Of a stretch of DNA of 64,000 nucleotides, positions 45,051 to 57,687 are shown piece by piece; position 1 is the stretch's first letter, and every line of letters starts with the position of its first letter. Position numbers and translations under genes: made by a program. Source of the stretch: Pannonibacter sp. XCT-53 (GTDB lineage Bacteria > Pseudomonadota > Alphaproteobacteria > Rhizobiales > Stappiaceae); the NCBI RefSeq assembly GCF_009915765.1, contig NZ_JAABLQ010000001.1:434001-498000 (forward strand). The letters are read 5' to 3'. Under the pieces are notes generated by a model. It made no database searches, had not been told where the DNA came from, and was given only the letters and a program-made list of their open reading frames with translations.

Positions 45051-47024
45051 ATGCGCTTCGACACCCGCTTGCTCGACGAGATCAAGGCTCGGATATCGCT
45101 GTCCGACATCGTCGGCCGACGTGTGTCCTGGGATCGGCGCAAGACCCAGCCCGGCAAGGGCGACTTCTGGGCCTGCTGCCCGTTCCACCAGGAAAAGAGC
45201 CCGAGCTTCCACGTCGATGACCGCCGGGGCCGCTACAAGTGCTTCGGCTGCGGTGCCTCCGGCGATCACTTCCGCTTCCTGACCGACACGGAAGGCCTGA
45301 GCTTCCCCGAGGCAGTCGAACGGCTGGCCGGGCAGGCCGGCGTCGCGCTGCCGGCGCCTGATCCGCAGGCCGCCCGGCAGGAGAAGAAGCGCGCCGGCCT
45401 TGCGGATGTCTGCGAGATGGCGGCCCGCTTCTTCCAGACGGAACTGGCCGGGCCCAGAGGCGAGGCCGCCCGCGCCTATGTGCAGAAGCGGCAGCTCCAG
45501 CCGGCGACCCTGTCGGAATTCCGCTTCGGCTTTGCGCCAGACAGCCGGGACGCGCTGAAGAAGCATCTGGCCGCGCAGGGCGTGGACGAGCCGGTCATGG
45601 TCGAGGCAGGGCTTGTCATCCGGCCGGAAGATGGCCGCCCGTCCTATGACCGGTTCCGGGGCCGGCTGATGATCCCGATCCATGACGATCGTGGCCGCGT
45701 CATTGCGTTCGGCGGACGCACGCTCGATCCCGACGGCCAGCCGAAGTATCTCAATTCCCCGGAAACGCCGCTGTTCCACAAGGGGACGATGCTGTTCAAC
45801 GCCCACCGGGCGCGCGAGCCGGCGTTCAAGCTCGGCCAGGCCGTGGTGGTGGAAGGCTATCTTGATGCCATCGCCCTGTGGCAAGCGGGCATCCGCCATG
45901 TGGTGGCGACCCTCGGCACGGCCTTTACCGAAGAGCAGGTGCTGCGGCTGTGGAAGCTCGCGCCCGAGCCCGTCGTCTGTTTCGACGGCGATGCGGCCGG
46001 CATTGCCGCCGCGCACCGGGCGATCGACCGCATCTTCCCGGTGCTGAAGTCCGGCTATTCGTTCCAGTTCAGCTTCCTGCCGGACGGGCAGGATCCGGAC
46101 GACCTCGTCAAGGCGCGGGGTGTCACCGGCTTTCTGGAAGAGGTGGCAAAGGCCCAGCCCCTGTCCGAGGCCGTCTGGGACCGGGAAATCTCGGCGGCCA
46201 ATCTCGACACGCCGGAGCGCAAGGCGGCGCTGGAAAAGCGCTTCGAGGATCTGATCGGCACGATCCGCGACGAGCGGGTGCGGCGGCGCTATCAGCTCGA
46301 CCTGCGCCTGAAGCTGTCGAACCTCTTTTACGAGCAGGCGCGCCGCCGACGCTTTGCAGGCGCGCCGGGGCAGCCGGGCAGCGGGGGCGGCAGCGGCGGA
46401 CCGAACGCAATTGTCACCACCGATCCGGGTGGCCGCATCCTTTCGGCGCCGCAGGGACCGATGTTCGGCACGGAACGGATGATCTGCGGGCTCTGCGTGC
46501 GGTTCCCGCATCTCCTCGACCGGCATATCGAGCGGGTGGCGCGGCTCGGCTTCTCCGATCCGCTGCATGCCCGCTTCCGTGACGCGATCTGCCGGGTTGC
46601 CAGCGACTTCGACAACCTGTCGGTCTCCGACTTCTACGAGACGCTGGACGACACCTTCTACCAGCTGCTGGGCGAGGTGATGGGGGAGGCCGGCGCGGAC
46701 GAGGCCCGGGCAGGGACCGGCACCGGACTGGGCAGCTTCTCCGAGCTGGCGCAGCGCTTTCCGCTGCTGCGCAAGGGGCCGCCGGAGGACTTCATCGAAG
46801 CGGTCTTCCTGCATTTCCTCGACAGCCTCGAGCTGATTGCCCTGGAGCAGGACCTGAAACAGGAGCTGGACGCGGCCGAGATCGAGCTGGACGAGGGCTC
46901 CTGGAACCGCATTCGCGGACTGACCCAGGATCTGGCCCGCCGGCGCGAGGAATGTGCGCGCGAGGAGGCGGAGCTGGCCGAACGGGCGCGCAAGCTGCGC
47001 GCCGCGCCGGCGGTCGCATCCTGA
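45051..47024 (+). CDS. dnaG: DNA primase
   Basis: 657 residues. Synthesises RNA primers at the replication fork. CHC2 zinc finger: Cys43, His46, Cys64, Cys67 in CPFHQEKSPSF and YKCFGCG. The catalytic core has the Toprim motifs VVVEGYLDAIALWQAG and FDGDAAG. A Gly-rich linker (GAPGQPGSGGGSGGPN, about residue 445) precedes the C-terminal helicase-binding domain. Forms part of the YqeY-dnaG-rpoD macromolecular-synthesis neighbourhood. The region before the ATG has no strong ribosome site. Confidence 0.97.
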   Translation: MRFDTRLLDEIKARISLSDIVGRRVSWDRRKTQPGKGDFWACCPFHQEKSPSFHVDDRRGRYKCFGCGASGDHFRFLTDTEGLSFPEAVERLAGQAGVALPAPDPQAARQEKKRAGLADVCEMAARFFQTELAGPRGEAARAYVQKRQLQPATLSEFRFGFAPDSRDALKKHLAAQGVDEPVMVEAGLVIRPEDGRPSYDRFRGRLMIPIHDDRGRVIAFGGRTLDPDGQPKYLNSPETPLFHKGTMLFNAHRAREPAFKLGQAVVVEGYLDAIALWQAGIRHVVATLGTAFTEEQVLRLWKLAPEPVVCFDGDAAGIAAAHRAIDRIFPVLKSGYSFQFSFLPDGQDPDDLVKARGVTGFLEEVAKAQPLSEAVWDREISAANLDTPERKAALEKRFEDLIGTIRDERVRRRYQLDLRLKLSNLFYEQARRRRFAGAPGQPGSGGGSGGPNAIVTTDPGGRILSAPQGPMFGTERMICGLCVRFPHLLDRHIERVARLGFSDPLHARFRDAICRVASDFDNLSVSDFYETLDDTFYQLLGEVMGEAGADEARAGTGTGLGSFSELAQRFPLLRKGPPEDFIEAVFLHFLDSLELIALEQDLKQELDAAEIELDEGSWNRIRGLTQDLARRREECAREEAELAERARKLRAAPAVAS

Positions 47025-47549
47025 GCGCGCCGCGGCCGCGGTGACACCGGGCTGCGCACCGCAGCACAGGCAGCGCGGGGCCGGCGCCGGCAGGCCGGAG
47101 AGCCCCGCAAGGCGGCTTTGGTGACGCAAAGGTTTACGAAGACGGTGATTTTTGCCCGAATCGCATTGACTGGTCGCGAATCACACTTGCGAATCACATG
47201 CGTCGAGCTAAATAGGGAAATTCAGGCAGCTCACTCCGCTCCGCATGGCACGAGACCACGGGCAGTTCACAGAACGATGCTGCAACATCCTGACGTATGG
47301 CCTGGCGAGGCGTCTGACCGGCGCGCTCGCGGGAACGGGTTTGGTCAGCCGAGCGCTCAGGCGAATTTCGGCAATCGGGCCTTACGGTTAAGTGGGACTT
47401 AAGGGACAGGGACTAAAACCCGAATCATCACCCGCCATCTCCGCGCAGCGTCAGGGCAGCGCGACACGGATGGGCTCGCGAGGGCGATTCGGATCAGGTC
47501 CTGACAGGCGGGTGCGACGCCGCTCACCGCGGCGGTTCTGGAGCAGACA
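47025..47549. other. 525-base gap holding the rpoD promoter region
   Basis: No gene seen. A segment near 47130-47230 is less GC-rich and contains the direct repeat GCGAATCACA at 47176-47185 and 47189-47198. CTTGCG (47186-47191) and CTAAAT (47208-47213), 16 bases apart, resemble a rhizobial housekeeping promoter (CTTGAC/CTATAT). If correct, rpoD has a leader of over 300 bases. Confidence 0.5.
47186..47213 (+). promoter_or_regulatory. candidate rpoD promoter
   Basis: CTTGCG, 16-base spacer, CTAAAT. The spacing is right and the local AT content is raised. The -35 box falls between two copies of GCGAATCACA, which might be a regulator site. Assigned by eye only. Confidence 0.35.
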
Positions 47550-49574
<2,025 letters not shown>

Positions 49575-49600
49575 GGCAACGGACAGCGTCACACGGATCG

Positions 49601-49637
49601 GACAGGCCCGGCGTCATTGCCGGGCCTGTCTGCTTTC
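49601..49637 (+). terminator. intrinsic terminator of rpoD
   Basis: GACAGGCCCGG (49601-49611) pairs perfectly with CCGGGCCTGTC (49620-49630), followed by TGCTTTC. It begins 27 bases after the rpoD stop. The U-tract is weak but the stem is 11 bp. Confidence 0.82.
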
Positions 49638-49752
49638 AGGGGGCGCTCTGGCGGGGCGCGGGCCTCGGCAGCACGCCGGGACAGGCCGGCAGGCAGGGAC
49701 GGCGGGCCAGCGGACCCGGCTGCGGTGCCGGCAAGGCGGACAGGCGACAAAC

Positions 49753-49781
49753 GAAAACGGCCCGCCGTGGGGCGGGCCGTT
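49753..49781 (-). terminator. intrinsic terminator of ilvC
   Basis: AACGGCCCGCC (49756-49766), loop GTGG, GGCGGGCCGTT (49771-49781); on the minus strand it ends in TTTTC. It lies 31 bases after the ilvC stop. Confidence 0.82.
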
Positions 49782-49811
49782 CTTGCAGGTCCGGACGAGG
49801 GACCGGCAGGA

Positions 49812-51564
<1,753 letters not shown>

Positions 51565-51594
51565 GGCGTCGCTCCTCCTCAAGATCTGTACCGT

Positions 51595-51604
51595 ACCGTA
51601 CGGT
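51595..51604. promoter_or_regulatory. ACCGTACGGT palindrome, candidate TetR operator
   Basis: A perfect 10-bp palindrome, with an extra overlapping half (GTACCGT) to its left, 31 bases before the TetR start. Position and symmetry fit an autoregulatory operator. Confidence 0.55.
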
Positions 51605-51713
51605 TCATGCTTTTAGGCGAGGCGTGCCGGGTCGTCAAGGGGGCAAGCGACGAAACGCCGGGGCATTGAAAGGATGGCTCCGACCGCTCAGGGACCCTCA
51701 GGTGTCTTCCCGG

Positions 51714-51831
51714 ACGTAGCGCAAGGGAGATCCGGGACCGGAGAGCCAAGGTCTCAGAGGTTTTGGCTTATGGACACATCGATACCGCGACGCCCCGGTC
51801 CCGGCTCGGCGCTTTGCCTGGCCGGATGACG
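51714..51831 (+). repeat. degenerate copy of the palindromic element
   Basis: Its right end (GGTCCCGGCTCGGCGCTTTG then CCGGATGACG) matches the right half of copies 1 and 2; the left part (TTCCCGGAC, then AGATCCGGGA) matches the left hairpin in outline. The middle has decayed and is shorter. Nothing else was seen in the 395-base gap between the TetR gene and the DJ-1 gene. Confidence 0.6.
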
Positions 51832-51959
51832 CAGGGAAGGGTCATGCCTGTCGGCTGTCCGTCCGATCAAAAAGGACGCTGTAGTAGTGCCATAATACCC
51901 GTGCGCCGCGCGGTTTTGCTAGGGTTTGCACCTACCGCTTTCAGCCTAGGGAGGACAGC

Positions 51960-52553
51960 ATGGCGGCCAGGAAGATCCTGATGATCACCGGCGATTTCAC
52001 GGAAGATTATGAAACCATGGTGCCGTTCCAGACGCTGCTGACCGTCGGGCACATCGTCCATGCCGTCTGTCCCGGCAAGAAGGCCGGGCAGACGGTCGCC
52101 ACCTCGATCCATGATTTCGAGGGCGACCAGACCTACACGGAAAAGCGCGGCCACAACTTCACGCTCAACGCCACCTTCGCCGAGGTCGATCCGGCCGATT
52201 ATGACGCACTGGTGATTCCGGGCGGGCGGGCGCCGGAATACCTGCGGCTGGAGGCCGGCGTGATTGCAGCCGTGCGCCACTTCTTCGAGGCCGGCAAGCC
52301 GGTGGCCGCGATCTGCCATGGTGCGCAGCTGCTCTCCGCTGCCCGGGTGATCGAGGGGCGGACCGTATCGGCCTATCCGGCCTGCCGCCCCGAGGTGGAG
52401 CTTGCCGGCGCGACCTATGCCGACATCGCGATCGACGCTGCGATCACCGACGGCAATCTGGTCACCGCCCCGGCCTGGCCGGCTCATCCGGCCTGGCTCG
52501 GCCAGTTCCTTGACGTGCTCGCCGCCCGCGACACGACCCGCCAGGCCGCCTGA
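51960..52553 (+). CDS. DJ-1/PfpI family protein
   Basis: 197 residues, GGAGG six bases before the ATG. Flavodoxin-like fold with [20 protein letters not shown] at the start, [14 protein letters not shown] and the nucleophile elbow [18 protein letters not shown] (Cys about residue 120). Members act as deglycases, proteases or chaperones; the exact activity is unclear. An oligomer is expected. Stand-alone gene between two copies of the intergenic repeat. Confidence 0.92.
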   Translation: MAARKILMITGDFTEDYETMVPFQTLLTVGHIVHAVCPGKKAGQTVATSIHDFEGDQTYTEKRGHNFTLNATFAEVDPADYDALVIPGGRAPEYLRLEAGVIAAVRHFFEAGKPVAAICHGAQLLSAARVIEGRTVSAYPACRPEVELAGATYADIAIDAAITDGNLVTAPAWPAHPAWLGQFLDVLAARDTTRQAA

Positions 52554-52621
52554 GCCGGCTGACGAGGCGAGGGGCGCGCCATTGGGTGCGCCTCTGACCG
52601 GTGCGTTCCTTGTCATGTGGT

Positions 52622-52811
52622 CGTCATCCCGGCCCAGCTGAGCGTCAGCGAAGCGCCGAGCCGGGATCCAGAGATCAGTCGCGCGAAGCGCGACACGACT
52701 TGATCGGCGTTTGGTTTGAAGCTGACGAGGTGAGGCGCTCGCTTATGCTCGCACAGATGTGCTGGATCCCGGATCTGCGGTTCGCTCACGCTCACCTTGT
52801 CCGGAATGACG
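52622..52811 (-). repeat. intergenic palindromic element, inverted copy
   Basis: 190 bases, the reverse complement of the copies at 42326 and 42539: begins CGTCATCCCGG, ends CCGGAATGACG, and contains the same two hairpin halves (AGCGTCAGCGAAGCGCCGAG and GATCTGCGGTTCGCTCACGC). It fills most of the gap between the DJ-1 gene and the next gene. Confidence 0.85.
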
Positions 52812-52940
52812 GCGGAAAAGATCTACGGCCTCGACCGCCAGATCCGGCAGGCGTCCTGGCGCAGAATTCGGCTCGACAAGGAGACCGCCTTCGGTCCTCA
52901 TGGGGAACGGGGTGAGATCGTGATCCTGGGGAGGACACCG

Positions 52941-53318
52941 ATGTGCAAGCTGTTCATCAGCGCCGAGCCGCAGCTCTGGGAGAGTACGACCCGATCGCTG
53001 CGCATTGATGGCATGGTCACCAGCGTCCGGCTGGAGACCTTCTTCTGGTCGGTGCTGGAGGACATCGCCGGACGGGACGGCATGAACGTGGTGCAGCTGA
53101 TCACCCGGCTGCACCATGAATCGATCGACGCCGGGCATGACCTTGGCAACTTCACCTCGTTCCTGCGCGTGTGCTGCGGCCGTTATCTGGCCTTGCAGCT
53201 CAGCGGCCATGTGCCGGTCGATCGGCGCATTCCCATTTCCAGCCTGCCCCCTGAAGCGGTGTTCAAGAGGGAGAAGGGCCGACTGCCCCACGACGAAAGG
53301 GGGTTGCGCGAGCACTAG
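52941..53318 (+). CDS. ribbon-helix-helix domain protein
   Basis: 125 residues from the ATG at 52941, which has GGGGAGG seven bases upstream; the frame stays open further left, into the repeat element, but without a ribosome site. RSLRIDGMVTSVRLETFFWS, followed by a helical LHHESIDAGHDLGNFTSFLR, matches the alphaproteobacterial RHH_4 family of putative DNA-binding proteins. No known targets. The tail is charged. Confidence 0.82.
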   Translation: MCKLFISAEPQLWESTTRSLRIDGMVTSVRLETFFWSVLEDIAGRDGMNVVQLITRLHHESIDAGHDLGNFTSFLRVCCGRYLALQLSGHVPVDRRIPISSLPPEAVFKREKGRLPHDERGLREH

Positions 53319-53365
53319 GACCTGCGCTTCTGTCAGGGGACTGACGCGGGCAGGAGACTGGACGC

Positions 53366-53743
53366 ATGCATTCCCTTCTGCTCATCGCCTCCGGCCTTGC
53401 GGTGCTCCTGGCCGCGGCCCACAGTCTTCTCGGGGAACGGCTCGTGTTCGCCCGGCTTGCCCGGCGGCAGGCTGGCGGCAGCACTGAACGGCTTCCGGAC
53501 CGACACTTCGCGGCGCTCCGCACGACCTGGCACCTGACATCTCTCCTCGGGCTCGGGTTCGCCGGCGCGCTGTTCCATCTGGCGGGCGACACGGTCCCGG
53601 ATGCACGCTGGCTGCTCCTGATCACCCTTCTTTTCGCGGCTGCCTCTGTGTACTGGATCTGGGGCACGCGCGGGCGTCACCCGGGCTGGATCGTCATGGT
53701 CCTGATCGCGGCCTGCACGGGCTTGCAGCTGGTGGTGTCCTGA
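53366..53743 (+). CDS. small membrane protein, four helices
   Basis: 125 residues. Four hydrophobic helices: LLLIASGLAVLLAAAHSLLG, TSLLGLGFAGALFHLA, ARWLLLITLLFAAASVYWIW and WIVMVLIAACTGLQLVV. It resembles an unnamed inner-membrane family; the AHSLLGE start is typical of it. The ribosome site is weak (GGAGA at 53351-53355). Function unknown. Confidence 0.68.
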   Translation: MHSLLLIASGLAVLLAAAHSLLGERLVFARLARRQAGGSTERLPDRHFAALRTTWHLTSLLGLGFAGALFHLAGDTVPDARWLLLITLLFAAASVYWIWGTRGRHPGWIVMVLIAACTGLQLVVS

Positions 53744-53837
53744 CCGCCAAACGCCGAGGTCGCCCCTGTTTTTGTCAAGATGCGTGCACGGCGTTCCTGT
53801 AGTGTCTGATCCAGATCAGACGCGGAGTTGAACGTAG

Positions 53838-54281
53838 ATGAACCGTATCCTGCTTGCGCTCGCAGTCAGCCTAAGTGCCCTGTGGCCCCTGTCCGGACAG
53901 GCTGCGAGCGAGGACGAGATCTATGCGCAGGTCGAGACCCTGCTCGGCGATGCCGAGGGCCTCGATCCCTTCCTCGAGGAGTTGCGGCGTGCGCTTGTCA
54001 CCGGAACGGCGCGGGACGTGGCCAAGCTGGTCGCCTTTCCCCTGCCGGTGAACAACAACGGCACGTCCTTCGACATCAGGTCGGCCAAGGAGTTCGAGCG
54101 CAACTACGAGCGGCTGGTGACCGAGGCCACGAAGGACCTGGTCGCGTCGGCCGACTATACGGAGCTGTTCGTGTCCTCCGACGGCGTGTCGATCGGCGAT
54201 GGCGCGGTGTGGATCGCTCCGGTCTGCGACAACCAGTCCTGCACCCGCAGCCACTGGGCCCTGGTGTCGATCAACAACTGA
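53838..54281 (+). CDS. secreted protein of unknown function
   Basis: 147 residues. Signal peptide NRILLALAVSLSALWPLSGQ, cleaved near QAAS. The mature part has an acidic start and VAKLVAFPLPVNNNGTSFDI, FERNYERLVTEA and a C-terminal pair of cysteines (CDNQSC). This resembles small periplasmic proteins with an NTF2-like fold. It begins 14 bases before another secreted protein and probably shares its transcript. Confidence 0.7.
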   Translation: MNRILLALAVSLSALWPLSGQAASEDEIYAQVETLLGDAEGLDPFLEELRRALVTGTARDVAKLVAFPLPVNNNGTSFDIRSAKEFERNYERLVTEATKDLVASADYTELFVSSDGVSIGDGAVWIAPVCDNQSCTRSHWALVSINN

Positions 54282-54295
54282 GCCGGAGACGGATC

Positions 54296-54676
54296 ATGCG
54301 CCGGATTGCCCTTGCCCTGCTGCCCCTGCTGCTGCCCCTCTCGCTTGCCGCCGGCGTGGCCGAGGCGGCCCCCGAAACCCGTTGCGGCTGGGTGGTCAAT
54401 CCGACCCCGGGCAACTGGTGGCTCACCGACCGTGACGGGGACTGGATCCTCGCCACGCAGGGCTCGGACGCGGAAGCCCTCGGCATGGAGAACATCGGTG
54501 ACATTTCGGCCGGCGACTACAAGGCCGTGAACGGGCCCTATGGCTATGCCTGCGGCTGCATGAAGGTCGAGACCGAGGTATCCGGCGAGGGGCGGCGGAT
54601 CACCGTTGTCTATTCCTTCAAGCAGGGCAAACTCGCGCAATGCGCCAGGGACAAGACGCTGCCGCCGGTCGAGTGA
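54296..54676 (+). CDS. DUF4087 family secreted protein
   Basis: 126 residues from the ATG at 54296. Signal peptide with RRIALALLPLLLPLSLAAG, cleavage near AEA. CGWVVNPTPGNWWLTDRDGD is the DUF4087 signature; YGYACGCMKVE near residue 85 and a final Cys suggest disulfides. Function unknown. Second gene of a pair of secreted proteins. Confidence 0.8.
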   Translation: MRRIALALLPLLLPLSLAAGVAEAAPETRCGWVVNPTPGNWWLTDRDGDWILATQGSDAEALGMENIGDISAGDYKAVNGPYGYACGCMKVETEVSGEGRRITVVYSFKQGKLAQCARDKTLPPVE

Positions 54677-54715
54677 GACGGCGCCGGCAGCGGTCTGCGG
54701 CCCCGATGGCCCGGA

Positions 54716-55465
54716 TCAGATCTCGCCCATGGCCCGGCGGAAGCGGCGAACGCTTTCGGCAAACCCGTGGATGAGCGCGTCGGCGGTGAAGCCGTGCCCG
54801 ATGGACATCTCGCGGATGAACGGCGCGCGCCGGATCAGGGCAGGAATGTTGGCGACCGTCAGGTCGTGGCCGGCATTCACGCCGAGCCCCGCGTCGCGGG
54901 CCGCCTCCGCCGTGGCAACGATCCTGTCCAGTTCGCGCCCGGCCGCCTCCGGGTTGTCATGGCAGCCGCCATAGGGCCCGGTGTAGATCTCGATGCGCTC
55001 GGCACCGATCGCCGCGGCTTCGGCAGCAAGGGCGGGCTCCGGATCCAGGAACAGCGAGACGGTCACCGCCGCCTCGCGCGCGGCCGTGATGGCCTCCTTC
55101 AGCAACGCCTTGCTCGCCGGGTCGAAGCGCCAGCCGTGGTCCGAGGTCTGCTGGTGCGGGTCGTCGGGCACGAACAGCACCTGATCCGGCCTGGCCTTCT
55201 CGACGAGATCGAGAAAGTCCGGTGACGGATAGCCCTCGAGGCACAGTTCCTTGTGCGGGAAGCGGTCCTCGATCAGCTCGGCCAGCTCGAACACGTCGGA
55301 CTTGCGGATATGTCTCTCGTCCGGACGCGGATGGACCGTGATCCCCTTGGCGCCGGCTTCGAGGGCGATGGCGGCAAGACCGGTCACGCTCGGCCAGGGA
55401 AGGTCCCGGCGATTGCGCAGAACGGCAACGGCATTGACGTTAACGGACAGGCGGGAGGCGGACAT
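54716..55465 (-). CDS. pdxJ: pyridoxine 5'-phosphate synthase
   Basis: 249 residues from MSASRLSVNVNAVAVLRNRR. Last ring-closing step of vitamin B6 synthesis. TIM barrel with GAKGITVHPRPDERHIR, ELCLEGYPSPDF, PDQVLFVPDDPHQQTSDHGW, IEIYTGPYG and GLGVNAGHDLT, all standard PdxJ segments. An in-frame extension to 55543 is unlikely. Not in an operon with other pdx genes. Confidence 0.96.
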   Translation of the reverse strand: MSASRLSVNVNAVAVLRNRRDLPWPSVTGLAAIALEAGAKGITVHPRPDERHIRKSDVFELAELIEDRFPHKELCLEGYPSPDFLDLVEKARPDQVLFVPDDPHQQTSDHGWRFDPASKALLKEAITAAREAAVTVSLFLDPEPALAAEAAAIGAERIEIYTGPYGGCHDNPEAAGRELDRIVATAEAARDAGLGVNAGHDLTVANIPALIRRAPFIREMSIGHGFTADALIHGFAESVRRFRRAMGEI

Positions 55466-55585
55466 CAGCGCGGATTCCAGATCGGTGAGACGGGAAAGGG
55501 CAGCGCGACCGGCTGCCCTTTGGCCTAGCGTGACCGATTTCACGGCCCTGTCAACCTCTGACCGGCGACTGCCGATGGGGCAATT

Positions 55586-56836
55586 TCACACCCGGTTGAG
55601 CAGCCGGGCCCGGATCGTGCCGGGCAGGGCGCGGATCTCCTCGAGAATCTCGACGCCGTTCTCGACCTTGCCGTCCACGTCCAGCACCACGTAACCGGTC
55701 TCCTCGACGGTCTGCATGTACTGGGCGTGGATGTTGAGGTTGTGGCGCGCGAACAGATCGTTGAGGGCGCGCATCGCGCCCGGCACATTGCGGTGCACCT
55801 GGATGAAGCGGGTCGCATCGGTGCCGCGCGGCAGCTGCACCTGGGGGAAGTTGACCGCCCCGAGCGTCGAGCCGACGTCGGAGTATTCGACCAGCCGGCG
55901 CGACACTTCCTCGCCGATGCGCTCCTGGGCCTCTTCGGTCGATCCGCCCACATGCGGGGTCAGGATGACGTTCGGCAGGCCGCGCAGCGGGCTGATGAAC
56001 TCGTCCGAATTCGACTTGGGCTCGCTCGGGAACACGTCGATGGCCGCGCCGGCAATGTGCTTCGACGTCAGGGCCTCGGTGAGGGCGGCGATGTCGACGA
56101 CCTTGCCCCGGGCGTTGTTGATCAGGAAGCTGCCGGGCTTCATCAGGGCAAGCTGCTCGGCGCGGATCATGTTGCGCGTCTCGGCCGTGTCGGGAACATG
56201 CAGCGACACCACGTCGGAGCGGCTCAGCAGCTCCTCGAGGCTGTCCACCGGCGCGGCGTTGCCGTGCCGCAGCTTGTCGACCTTGTCGTAGTAGAGGACG
56301 GTCATGCCGACGGCCTCGGCGAGCACCGCGAGCTGCGAGCCGATGTTGCCATAGCCGACGATGCCGAGCGTCTTGCCGCGCACCTCGCGCGAGCCGGTTG
56401 CGGTCTTCATCCAGCGGCCGGCGTGGGCTGCGGTCGACTTCTCGAAGACGCCGCGCATCAGCATGACAATCTCGGCGATCGTCAGCTCCGCCACCGAACG
56501 GGTGTTGGAGAAGGGGGCGTTGAAGACGGGGATGCCGCGCTCGCGCGCTGCGGTCAGGTCGACCTGGTTGGTGCCGACCGAGAAGCAGCCGATGGCGACC
56601 AGCGTGCCGGCGGCCTCGATGACCTCGCGCGACAGCTGGGTGCGGGAGCGGATGCCGACCACATGCACGCCCTTCAGCGCCTCGATGAGCGCGTCCTTGT
56701 CGAGCGCCTTCGAGAGCAGTTCGACATTGTGGTAGCCGCTGGCGTCCAGCACCTGCTTGGCCGTGGAAGCAATACCTTCCAGCAGCAGCCAGCGGATCTG
56801 GTTCTTCGGGCGGGACAAACCGTTGCTCATGGGCAT
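55586..56836 (-). CDS. serA: D-3-phosphoglycerate dehydrogenase
   Basis: 416 residues from MPMSNG; a second ATG (56830) is possible. First step of serine synthesis. NAD-binding domain with GKTLGIVGYGNIGSQLAVLA, catalytic INNARGKVVD and TPHVGGSTEEAQERIGEEVS. The C-terminal ACT domain (about 340-416, HRNVPGAMRALNDLFARHNL) senses serine. This is the short form of the enzyme, like that of E. coli. AGGAAGG lies close to the ATG. Confidence 0.95.
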   Translation of the reverse strand: MPMSNGLSRPKNQIRWLLLEGIASTAKQVLDASGYHNVELLSKALDKDALIEALKGVHVVGIRSRTQLSREVIEAAGTLVAIGCFSVGTNQVDLTAARERGIPVFNAPFSNTRSVAELTIAEIVMLMRGVFEKSTAAHAGRWMKTATGSREVRGKTLGIVGYGNIGSQLAVLAEAVGMTVLYYDKVDKLRHGNAAPVDSLEELLSRSDVVSLHVPDTAETRNMIRAEQLALMKPGSFLINNARGKVVDIAALTEALTSKHIAGAAIDVFPSEPKSNSDEFISPLRGLPNVILTPHVGGSTEEAQERIGEEVSRRLVEYSDVGSTLGAVNFPQVQLPRGTDATRFIQVHRNVPGAMRALNDLFARHNLNIHAQYMQTVEETGYVVLDVDGKVENGVEILEEIRALPGTIRARLLNRV

Positions 56837-57021
56837 CTGCCTTCCTGGTGGGACCCTCGTGGGTCGGCGTTCGGACGGGGCGCGGCCGGGGCGGGAGGCC
56901 CCCGGCCGGAACAGGAGCCTCCTATATTGCCTCTCGGGGCCGACGTCTACGGGACTTCGGTTCTGTAACGCGGCGTGCCGCAATCCGGCTTGCGCGCCGG
57001 ACCGGGACAGGTTGCGGCCTG

Positions 57022-57055
57022 AAAAAATGCCCGCCTGCGGACGACGCAGACGGGC
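57022..57055 (-). terminator. intrinsic terminator of ilvBH
   Basis: On the minus strand GCCCG and CTGCG pair with CGCAG and CGGGC (one internal mismatch), followed by ATTTTTTC. It lies 37 bases after the ilvH stop and separates the operon from serA. Confidence 0.88.
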
Positions 57056-57092
57056 TGTGCGGGGCTGCCGGGGCCGCCGGGGCTCGGTTCGG

Positions 57093-57665
57093 TCAGAGAC
57101 CTTCCGGTCCGCGCTGCACGGCGGCAACGCCGGTGCGCGAGACTTCCACCAGTCCGAGCGGCTTCATGATCTGGATGAACTGCTCGATCTTGGAGGTCCG
57201 GCCGGTGATCTCGAAGACGAAATGCTCCGTCGTCGCGTCGATCACGGTCGCGCGGAAGGCATCGGCCAGCCGGAGGGCCTCAAGCCGCTTCTCGCCGAGC
57301 CCGGCCACCTTGACCAGCGCCAGCTCGCGTTCCAGCGGCTTGTCCTGGTTGCCGAGCCGAGCCTGCACGGTCAGGTCGGTGACGCGATGGACCGGCACCA
57401 GCCGGTCGAGCTGATGCCGGATCTGCTCGATCACCATCGGCGTGCCGGTGGTGACGATGGTGATCCGGGAGAGATGGGCCTCGTGCTCGGTCTCGGAGAC
57501 GGTCAGGCTGTCGATGTTGTAGCCACGGCCGGAGAACAGCCCGATGACGCGGGCCAGCACGCCGGGCTCGTTGTCCACCAGCAGGGACAGGGTATGGGTT
57601 TCCGTCTTGTCGCTGACTTCGGCCATGAAATAGGCGGAGGGCGCGTTCACGTTCTGCGCGTTCAT
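57093..57665 (-). CDS. ilvH: acetolactate synthase small subunit
   Basis: 190 residues from MNAQNVNAPS, with GGAAGGA upstream. Regulatory subunit that makes the enzyme sensitive to valine. ACT domain near residues 25-95 (THTLSLLVDNEPGVLARVIG, LFSGRGYNIDSLTV) and a conserved C-terminal domain (DATTEHFVFEITGRTSKIEQ). Twenty-two bases after ilvB in the same operon. Confidence 0.97.
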   Translation of the reverse strand: MNAQNVNAPSAYFMAEVSDKTETHTLSLLVDNEPGVLARVIGLFSGRGYNIDSLTVSETEHEAHLSRITIVTTGTPMVIEQIRHQLDRLVPVHRVTDLTVQARLGNQDKPLERELALVKVAGLGEKRLEALRLADAFRATVIDATTEHFVFEITGRTSKIEQFIQIMKPLGLVEVSRTGVAAVQRGPEGL

Positions 57666-57687
57666 TCGTCTCAGTCCTTCCAGCCTG